Origin: Aquiluna sp.
GTDB lineage: Bacteria > Actinomycetota > Actinomycetes > Actinomycetales > Microbacteriaceae
DNA length: 64,000 nt
Direction: 5' to 3'
Assembly: GCA_017854485.1 (NCBI GenBank)
Contig: JAFMHN010000003.1
Coordinates: 1-64,000, forward strand
A program made the translations under genes and the position numbers. The notes under the pieces were generated by a model. It saw only the letters and a program-made list of their open reading frames with translations, did no database searches and had not been told where the DNA came from. Positions 55,245 to 64,000 of this stretch are shown one piece after another; position 1 is the stretch's first letter, and every line of letters begins with the position of its first letter.

Positions 55245-56067
55245 CCTGGCAACCGCGAGCAGGAAGCTGCGCTTACCAACCTGGACCGGCGGTTTAGTGG
55301 GGGTTATCTCCACGATAGGAATTTGGTGGCTGCTGGCAGAAACGGTTTTTGCAAGCGTTGGCACCAGGCCAGACGGTTCGGGAGGAGCAATCCCGACTCC
55401 GCTAGAGGTTGTTCTACAACTTTTTGAAGACGGATTTCAGTTCTATTGGCGCAATGGGGTAATAACCCTGTCTGAAGCGGCTATTGGTTTTGCCTGGGGA
55501 AATGCTCTGGCACTGGTGTTCGCAGGAATCGCTCTGGTTCTCCCCCGCCTTGAAACCCTAACCACTCAACTGGCAGTAATCACCTACTGCATCCCGATCG
55601 TGGCCATTGGCCCGATCGTGAGGCTGATAGTTGGGGCCCCAGGCGCCGGTGAACCAGCCGGGGCTGCTGTAGTGCTGGCAGCCCTTAGCGTCTTTTTCAC
55701 AACCATGATCGGAACCCTCACTGGGGTAAAGGCCACTGACAAGCGAATGCTCGATGTCGTTACCGCCTATGGCGGTGGAGCAATCCAAAGACTGTTCCGG
55801 GTTCAGCTACTATCGGCCCTGCCGTCGATTTTTGCGGCCTTCAAGATTGCAGCTCCAGCAGCATTTCTGGGTGCCATCCTCGGTGAATATGTTGGTGGTC
55901 CGGACGTTGGATTTGGGCCGGCCATGGTCAATGCCCAGCAAAGCCTTGAAATTGCCAGGGTGTGGGGCGTGGCCTTGGTTTCCGGGTTGATTGCAGGTGG
56001 TGGTTACGCCCTATTTAGCCTGATCGGAAAGCTGGTTACCCCCTGGGCGAAGGTGACCACAAGATGA
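55237..56067 (+). CDS. ABC transporter permease (first of two)
   Basis: Inner-membrane channel subunit of the BPD_transp_1 family (276 aa) with about six helices and the coupling motif region [25 protein letters not shown] (about 170-194). The frame opens at 55177, but ATG 55237, overlapping the ATPase stop by 8 bases, gives a sensible N-terminus. It has a partner permease of different sequence, so the channel is probably a heterodimer. Confidence 0.9.
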   Translation: MTNLATASRKLRLPTWTGGLVGVISTIGIWWLLAETVFASVGTRPDGSGGAIPTPLEVVLQLFEDGFQFYWRNGVITLSEAAIGFAWGNALALVFAGIALVLPRLETLTTQLAVITYCIPIVAIGPIVRLIVGAPGAGEPAGAAVVLAALSVFFTTMIGTLTGVKATDKRMLDVVTAYGGGAIQRLFRVQLLSALPSIFAAFKIAAPAAFLGAILGEYVGGPDVGFGPAMVNAQQSLEIARVWGVALVSGLIAGGGYALFSLIGKLVTPWAKVTTR

Positions 56068-56936
56068 ACTTCAAGATCGAAGACGCAGAGGATCGCTCAC
56101 TAATTGCAGTTCGAAGCAAAGTGAAGCGAGACGCCGCTAAGCAAACAGCGAAGCTAATTTCACAATCCATAGCAAACACCTCGCTATCGCTGATTGTTGT
56201 TTTGATTTTGTGGGTATTTGCGCTCTGGGCCTTTGATGTCACCCCCTACATAGGCAAGGGGCCGCTAGATGTTTTCAATTGGCTTTTCCTTGCTGAGTCG
56301 GCGAACGAAAATCAGGGTCTCGTGCTTTCCGCGCTCAGCCAGACAATGCTTGATGCTGGAATCGGCTTCGCCTTTGGCTTGTTCTTCGCAACACTGATTT
56401 CGGTTCTTTTCACGCTCTTTCGATCAGTCGAACAAGCCCTGATGCCAATCGCGATGCTGCTTAGGTCAGTGCCGCTGATTGCAATGGCTCCAATCCTGAT
56501 TCTGATCTTTGGCAGAGAGCAGGTAACGGTGGCAGTAATGGGTGCGATCGTCGTGCTGTTTCCAGCTCTGGTGAACATCGTCTTTGGACTCAGGTCGGCC
56601 TCCGCTGCAACTCTGGACGTGGCCACTGTCTATGGAGCCAACAAGCTGGCCGCTCTTCGCTATGTGGCATTTCCAAGTTCGTTGCCATCGTTCTTTGCAG
56701 CGGTGAAGATTTCGGTGCCAGGCGCTATTACTGGTGCCTTGCTTGTTGAGTGGCTGGCAACTGGCCAGGGAATTGGCTACGGAATCATTTCTGCGGTTGG
56801 CAGGGCAAAAACGAATGAGGTTTGGGCCTATGTCGTTGTTATAACGCTGGTTTCGATCGTGCTCTACAACCTAATTGGCCTATTCGAAAACTATGTTCTG
56901 AAGCGCTTTGCTCCCCAGGTCTGGAAGGCTCGCTAG
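56064..56936 (+). CDS. ABC transporter permease (second of two)
   Basis: Second channel subunit (290 aa) with a cytoplasmic N-terminus of about 30 charged residues and six helices. The coupling segment VYGANKLAALRYVAFPSSLPSFFAA lies near 191-215. It overlaps the first permease by 4 bases (ATGA). The operon ends here; the next 90 bases have a T-run without a clear hairpin, then the promoter of the DUF885 gene. Confidence 0.9.
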   Translation: MNFKIEDAEDRSLIAVRSKVKRDAAKQTAKLISQSIANTSLSLIVVLILWVFALWAFDVTPYIGKGPLDVFNWLFLAESANENQGLVLSALSQTMLDAGIGFAFGLFFATLISVLFTLFRSVEQALMPIAMLLRSVPLIAMAPILILIFGREQVTVAVMGAIVVLFPALVNIVFGLRSASAATLDVATVYGANKLAALRYVAFPSSLPSFFAAVKISVPGAITGALLVEWLATGQGIGYGIISAVGRAKTNEVWAYVVVITLVSIVLYNLIGLFENYVLKRFAPQVWKAR

Positions 56937-57026
56937 CGGAATTTTTTTTGCAGGCGGCTTCACCGGCAAAACCATGTCGAACGGCCTGGGTTGCGAACTA
57001 GAATCGTGGGGCTGAAAGGAACCGCA

Positions 57027-60036
<3,010 letters not shown>

Positions 60037-60732
60037 GTGTCCGTTCACATCTCAGCAGAGCCCGGACAAATAGCAAAGACCATTCTGCTTCCGGGTGACC
60101 CGCTTCGCGCAAAGTGGATTGCCGAAACCTTCCTGGAGAACCCAGTCTGCTATTCGAGCGTGCGAAACATGCTCGGCTTCACGGGCACATATCAGGGAAG
60201 AGAGATTTCGGTTCAGGGCACCGGCATGGGCGCACCCTCGATTGGAATCTATGCCCACGAACTCTTCGAACAATACGGGGTCGAAAAGGCCATTCGTGTT
60301 GGCACTTCCGGGGGCCTAGCACCAACCAAGCTACGCGACGTTGTAATCGCGATGACCGCTTCAACCGACTCCAACATCAACCGGCGCGCAACCAACGGTC
60401 TTGACTTCGCACCCAGCGCTAACTACGAGATGCTTGAAAAAGCAGTTGCCAAGGCACGACTGATGCAGATCGACTTCCACGTTGGAGGAATCGCATCTGG
60501 CGACCTGTTCTACGACACCACTGATTCACTGGAGCAGTGGAAACGGTATGGCATTCTGGCACTTGAGATGGAGACCAATCAGCTCTACACGTTGGCGGCA
60601 CGCTTTGGCCGAAAGGCGCTCAGCGTCGTTACAGTGTCAGACATGATGGATGGCTCTGCCCAGACCTCTTCCGAAGAGCGTGAAAGTGGCTTCAGGGACA
60701 TGGTTGAAATCGCATTGGCGGCAAGCCAGTGA
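60037..60732 (+). CDS. deoD: Purine-nucleoside phosphorylase, DeoD type
   Basis: Splits purine (deoxy)nucleosides into base and sugar phosphate. The hexameric PNP signature is seen in PGDPLRAKWIAETFLE (about 19-34), GMGAPSIGIYAHEL, VGTSGG and EMETNQLYTLA. Length (231 aa) is normal. Start GTG 60037 follows the argG TAA directly, so translation is coupled although the pathways differ. Confidence 0.95.
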   Translation: MSVHISAEPGQIAKTILLPGDPLRAKWIAETFLENPVCYSSVRNMLGFTGTYQGREISVQGTGMGAPSIGIYAHELFEQYGVEKAIRVGTSGGLAPTKLRDVVIAMTASTDSNINRRATNGLDFAPSANYEMLEKAVAKARLMQIDFHVGGIASGDLFYDTTDSLEQWKRYGILALEMETNQLYTLAARFGRKALSVVTVSDMMDGSAQTSSEERESGFRDMVEIALAASQ

Positions 60733-61133
60733 AGTACGTGAGGATTGCACTGCAGCTACTCCTAGGCTTTGCATTGACTTCCGCAGGAATTTCCCACCTA
60801 ACCACTGCAAGAGCTGAATTTCAGGCCCAGGTTCCCACTTGGCTGCCACTGGATGCGGACTTTGTGGTGATTGCTTCGGGTGTGGTTGAGATTGCTCTGG
60901 GCTTGGCGCTAATCACGCTTTGGCGCTACCGCGCTTGGGTCGGGTTAGTCACCGCCGCATTTTTCATCGCAATTTTTCCTGGGAATATCTCTCAGTGGCT
61001 AAACGGCATTGATGCCTTCGGATTAGACACCGATCAAGCGCGATTCACAAGGTTGTTTTTCCAGCCAGTTTTGGTGCTCTGGGCGATCTTTGCAACCGGT
61101 GCGAACCGACTCCTTGGGAAACGCTCCAAATAG
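60729..61133 (+). CDS. DoxX family membrane protein
   Basis: A four-helix membrane protein (134 aa) of the DoxX/DoxD-like group: LLLGFALTSAGISHLTT, then VVEIALGLALI, and a C-terminal helix after RLFFQPVLVLWAIF. Function unknown. The start GTG 60729 shares GTGA with the deoD stop. Confidence 0.82.
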   Translation: MKYVRIALQLLLGFALTSAGISHLTTARAEFQAQVPTWLPLDADFVVIASGVVEIALGLALITLWRYRAWVGLVTAAFFIAIFPGNISQWLNGIDAFGLDTDQARFTRLFFQPVLVLWAIFATGANRLLGKRSK

Positions 61134-61157
61134 CTTTATTGGAGTAGCATTCCTTGG

Positions 61158-61787
61158 GTGCCGACCACCTCTAACATCATTGGTTTCCTGCTGCTCTCGA
61201 TAGTCATAATTCTGATCCCGGGGCCAAGCGTTCTCTATGCAATTGGTCGTGCTCTGGTTCTAGGAACTAGGGCGGCAGTCCTGAGTGTTTTTGGCAATGG
61301 TTTTGGCGTTGGCATCCAAATTCTCTTCGTCTCGCTGGGACTGGGGGCACTGATCAAGCAGTCCGACGAAATCTTCTTTATCATCCAGATCTTGGGTGCA
61401 GCGATGGTGACCTACCTCGGCGTCAAAGGAATCTTGGATCGTAACAAGACCGCAGAATCAGGTGCTGACAAAGCTCCGAGCAGGCGAAGAATATTTGGAG
61501 ACTCGGTTGTAGTTGGCATCACCAATGCAAAAACCCTGATCTTTTTCATTGCGGTGCTTCCAAGCTTTATCAACCCGGAGGCCGGAAACCTTACGCTGCA
61601 GATGCTGTTTTTGGGATCACTGTTTCTGGTGATTGGTGTCACCAGCGACTCGGCCTATGCGATTGCAGCTGGAAAGGCCAGGGATTGGCTTTCATCCTCC
61701 GCCGACAGACTGGCAACCTTCCGCGGTATTGGTGGATTGGCGCTAAGCCTGCTTGGCGTCTATATGTTCTTTGATGCCATTAATTAG
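61158..61787 (+). CDS. LysE family amino-acid exporter
   Basis: Six-helix exporter of the RhtB/LysE family (209 aa): IPGPSVLYAIGRALVLGTRAAVLSVFGNGFG near residues 20-50 is the family signature, and QILGAAMVTYLGVKGI follows. Substrate unknown; homoserine, threonine or basic amino acids are exported by relatives. Start GTG 61158. Confidence 0.9.
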   Translation: MPTTSNIIGFLLLSIVIILIPGPSVLYAIGRALVLGTRAAVLSVFGNGFGVGIQILFVSLGLGALIKQSDEIFFIIQILGAAMVTYLGVKGILDRNKTAESGADKAPSRRRIFGDSVVVGITNAKTLIFFIAVLPSFINPEAGNLTLQMLFLGSLFLVIGVTSDSAYAIAAGKARDWLSSSADRLATFRGIGGLALSLLGVYMFFDAIN

Positions 61788-61816
61788 CTTTCTGGCAAGT
61801 TCGTGCAATAAATAGA

Positions 61817-61847
61817 CACTCATCTATGTATGCTAAATGTATGAGTG
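61817..61847 (+). promoter_or_regulatory. Inverted repeat across the start of the small unknown gene
   Basis: CACTCAT (61817-61823) and ATGAGTG (61841-61847) can pair and would enclose the ATG at 61841. A TATGCT hexamer ends 6 bases before this ATG. The repeat may be an operator or a hairpin that hides the start. Confidence 0.4.
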
Positions 61848-62092
61848 AATGGAATTACACCAAATGCGCCAAACCGTTTGAAAGCATCGAAGCGGCCGAA
61901 GCGTTCATGGAGCGGAAAGACTTTGCCGGACACATCCTCAAGCGTGACAATGGCTACGCGGCGGTCTGCCCGACCTACCCTGATGGCTTCTACCCCGATG
62001 CGGTGCTAGTGAAATCACGAGACAATGCCAAGGGCGAACTGGCTGCTGCCAAGAATTTGCTAACCCTCTCGCCAACCTCCGACTGCTGCTAA
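61841..62092 (+). CDS. Small soluble protein of unknown function
   Basis: I do not recognise the family. From ATG 61841 it has 83 residues (88 from ATG 61826): MSEWNYTKCAKPFESIEAAEAFMERKDF, then HILKRDNGYAAVCPTYPDGFYPDAVLVKSRDNAKGE, ending in CC. Four or more cysteines (KC, VC, CC end) suggest metal or redox chemistry, but no standard motif forms. It stands alone, between lysE and a 344-base gap. Confidence 0.55.
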   Translation: MSEWNYTKCAKPFESIEAAEAFMERKDFAGHILKRDNGYAAVCPTYPDGFYPDAVLVKSRDNAKGELAAAKNLLTLSPTSDCC

Positions 62093-62436
62093 GCATGCAT
62101 CGTTTTCGCCTGATTGGTTCGAATAGAATCTAGATCCGATCTGCAGCGAAGCAGCTAGCATCACGCCGCCGAGCCACCTGCGTTGTTCGCGAAAAAGCTA
62201 GGCACGCCTAAGCTACAAAATGCCCGTTTGTAATTGCCCCTATGGCTTTTTGGATAACTCCCCTAGACTTCTATTGAGACAGTTCTAAACCACTGCTCAG
62301 CGTCGTAGAACGACCCCCACGAATCTGTGGTTAATCTTTTCCTTCGGCGAACGAATACATCCATCGATGTCTTCGCCATTTGCCCAAAAACTTGGGCTCA
62401 AAAGTGATGCAAAATTCACATGAAAGTAATTGCCTT
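62093..62436 (+). other. 344-base gene-free region, probable leader of the RNA helicase
   Basis: No reading frame of note. A small hairpin (AGCTAGGC/GCCTAAGCT, 62196-62214) may end the upstream transcript. Two hairpins lie close to the helicase start: GGCGAA...TTCGCC (62346-62377) with an inner ACATC/GATGT stem, and GCCCAA-AAAC-TTGGGC (62382-62397). This suggests a structured 5' leader. No tRNA, tmRNA, RNase P or SRP RNA pattern is seen. Confidence 0.5.
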
Positions 62437-63798
62437 ATGTCTTCAAAGACTTTCCTTGACCTTGGCGTGCCGGCCAAAATTGCCGGTGCACTAAGCGCAC
62501 AGGGCATTGACTCACCGTTCCCCATTCAAGTTGACTCGCTGCCAGACACCCTGGCCGGTAAGGATGTGCTGGGCAGGGGCAAAACCGGATCCGGCAAAAC
62601 CCTAGCCTTTGGAATTCCAATGGTCGCCAGGCTCGCTACTTCTGCAATCAATAAGCAGGGCGCTCGCAAGCCAAGAGGCTTGGTGCTAGCCCCGACTAGG
62701 GAACTAGCCACACAAATTACCAATACGCTCCAGCCATTGGCTGCTGCTATGAACCTTAGGGTCACCACCATTTTTGGTGGAGTATCTCAAAACAGGCAGG
62801 TTCAAGCTCTTCGGGATGGTGTCGATATCGTCGTGGCGACCCCGGGCCGGCTGGAGGACCTGATGGGTCAGGGCCTTTTGAAGCTGGATGCAATTGAGAT
62901 CACCGTATTGGACGAGGCTGACCACATGGCAGACCTTGGTTTCTTGCCTGGAGTGACCAGAATTTTGAATGCAACCCCAAGAACCGGTCAGCGCCTGTTG
63001 TTCTCGGCGACCTTGGATAACGGAGTGAAGAAACTCGTAGACAAGTTCCTGCAGAACCAGGTTATGCACGCTGTTGACGATGCCAATTCCCCGGTTGCCC
63101 AGATGACCCACCACGTGTTTGAGGCTGCCGACGCAGACGCAAAGAAGGCATTGGTGTTCGCCTTGGCATCCGGAACAGGAAGAAGAATCCTGTTCATGCG
63201 CACCAAGCACCACGCCAAGAAACTCGCCAGGTCTCTTACTCAGGCTGGCATACCTGCAGTTGACCTGCACGGAAACCTCTCTCAGGCCGCCAGAGATCGA
63301 AATCTGGAGGCGTTTAGCGCAGGCAAGGCAAGGGTGTTAGTAGCAACCGACGTGGCAGCAAGGGGCGTTCACGTTGACGGCGTAGACCTGGTGATCCACG
63401 TTGATCCGCCGGCTGAGCACAAGGCCTACCTGCATCGCTCTGGGAGGACAGCAAGGGCTGGAGCAGCAGGTGATGTGGTGACCATATCTTTGCCAACCCA
63501 GCGTAAAGACCTGGCTGACTTGCTCAGCAAAGCCAAAATCTCGGTAAGGCCGCAGGCAGTGACTGAAAAATCACCACAGGTGATTGCGCTGATCGGAGAA
63601 GTTGCCGAATACGTGAAGCCTGCTGCCCCAGCAGCTAAGCCGACACCATCGGGCAAGTCAACTGGTCGCAACGCCCAGCGAAAGCGAGCAATGCGCGAGT
63701 CTGGCAAGGGTCAGAATCAGGAGTCTAGGACCCCTGGCTCGAGACCCAAGACCCAAAGTGCCACCGGCGGTCAGCGTCAGCGTCAAAATTCGAGGTAG
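62437..63798 (+). CDS. DEAD-box RNA helicase
   Basis: ATP-driven RNA unwinding enzyme (453 aa), probably for ribosome assembly or cold growth. Motifs: Q-motif PFPIQ, Walker A GRGKTGSGKT (46-55), PTRELA, DEAD (162-165), SAT, VATDVAARG and HRSGRTARAG. The last ~75 residues are basic, glutamine/arginine-rich and likely disordered, for RNA binding. The frame opens at 62380; ATG 62437 (MSSKTFLDLGVP) fits the family. Its leader is long and structured. Confidence 0.93.
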   Translation: MSSKTFLDLGVPAKIAGALSAQGIDSPFPIQVDSLPDTLAGKDVLGRGKTGSGKTLAFGIPMVARLATSAINKQGARKPRGLVLAPTRELATQITNTLQPLAAAMNLRVTTIFGGVSQNRQVQALRDGVDIVVATPGRLEDLMGQGLLKLDAIEITVLDEADHMADLGFLPGVTRILNATPRTGQRLLFSATLDNGVKKLVDKFLQNQVMHAVDDANSPVAQMTHHVFEAADADAKKALVFALASGTGRRILFMRTKHHAKKLARSLTQAGIPAVDLHGNLSQAARDRNLEAFSAGKARVLVATDVAARGVHVDGVDLVIHVDPPAEHKAYLHRSGRTARAGAAGDVVTISLPTQRKDLADLLSKAKISVRPQAVTEKSPQVIALIGEVAEYVKPAAPAAKPTPSGKSTGRNAQRKRAMRESGKGQNQESRTPGSRPKTQSATGGQRQRQNSR

Positions 63799-63809
63799 TC
63801 ACTCGAGCC

Positions 63810-63869
63810 AGTTCCAATCGGTCCCCGCTTGGAACTCGGGACTGCAGCAGTAGGGCCCAGGGTGGGCCC
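63810..63869. terminator. Two hairpins after the helicase gene
   Basis: AGTTCCAA/TTGGAACT (63810-63817, 63829-63836) and GGGCCC-AGGGT-GGGCCC (63853-63869) lie between convergent genes. Neither is followed by a T-run, so they would be non-canonical terminators or RNA-end protectors. Confidence 0.45.
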
Positions 63870-63875
63870 CGTTAC

Positions 63876-64000
63876 TCAGAGTCTTCCCACGCTCTTAATG
63901 TCTTGCTCAAACTCCCCAATGACTTCGTCACTCACCGTTCTTCTGGTGTCCCCAATGGCCCAAAGGTAGTGATGCGTGGCCGTGGTCGAAGAATCATTAG
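63876..64000 (-). CDS. C-terminal end of an unidentified gene, cut by the window
   Basis: The minus strand is open from the window edge to TGA at 63878-63876, giving about 41 codons (ending EFEQDIKSVGRL). The composition looks like protein (HHYLWAIGDTRRTVSDE), and the position is convergent to the helicase as expected. Too short to name. Confidence 0.4.
   Translation of the reverse strand, partial: NDSSTTATHHYLWAIGDTRRTVSDEVIGEFEQDIKSVGRL

Noticed and set aside
62704-63270. 188-codon open frame on the minus strand
   Set aside because: Antisense to the conserved core of the DEAD-box helicase; no start signal and no family likeness.

Overview
The window is a dense stretch of bacterial chromosome (roughly half G+C by eye) holding about 60 protein genes, three tRNAs and almost no free space. 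Protein types and gene order point to an actinobacterium of the Microbacteriaceae with a streamlined genome, most like the freshwater Luna lineages (Rhodoluna/Aquiluna type); the genus is an inference. Signs are the ClpP1P2-ClpX-Tig block, an actinobacterial RNase E/G, a type-II truncated hemoglobin, a TCGAAC-N4-GTTCGA LexA box, many TTG/GTG starts and 4-nt gene overlaps. From memory, much of the window follows the order of the Mycobacterium tuberculosis segment running from holA to ettA/ssb (holA, comEC, comEA, nadD, rsfS, proA, proB, obg, rpmA, rplU, rne, ndk, DUF4233, folC, valS, clpX, clpP2, clpP1, tig, nei, rpiB, pepN, glbO, ettA, ssb), so it is an ancient conserved block with insertions.

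Layout. 1-7266 (minus): clamp-loader subunit and DNA-uptake genes (comEA-comEC-holA), leuS, and pabB. 7300-11759 (plus): a pabC-like aminotransferase, then an SOS-controlled operon of a DUF6504-like protein and dnaE2. 11756-19073: Bax1-like membrane protein, YggU-like protein, tRNA-Ala, then the minus-strand run rplU-rpmA-(terminator)-obg-proB-proA-small membrane protein-nadD-proline-rich protein-rsfS. 19178-29755: rne, a VKOR-like protein, ndk/DUF4233/folC/ileS and the divergent valS. 29752-34932: benE, clpX, clpP2, clpP1, tig, tRNA-Pro; then tRNA-Gly. 35112-48182: nei, rpiB, DUF1648 protein, antiporter, pepN, mscS, glbO, a conserved unknown, tesB, ettA with a structured leader, ssb, msrA, a DMT permease, thioredoxin and a small membrane protein. 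48179-56936: ald with a divergent Lrp regulator, then a decarboxylase-aguB-aguA operon followed by a four-gene NMT1/THI5-type ABC importer. 57027-63798: DUF885 peptidase-like protein, argG, deoD, DoxX, LysE, a small unknown and a DEAD-box helicase. A convergent gene is cut by the window end.

The most accessory-like part is 48179-56936, which predicts agmatine-to-putrescine conversion beside an amino-acid decarboxylase of undefined substrate and a small-molecule importer. Other points worth a second look are: an ettA leader that can fold into a three-way junction; a benE gene with no normal start codon whose frame runs in from the clpX stop; an SOS dnaE2 operon lacking imuA/imuB next to it and carrying a degenerate PHP domain; six convergent gene pairs that all overlap by exactly four bases; and an intrinsic terminator directly against the obg ribosome binding site. 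I saw no insertion sequence, prophage, CRISPR array or rRNA.
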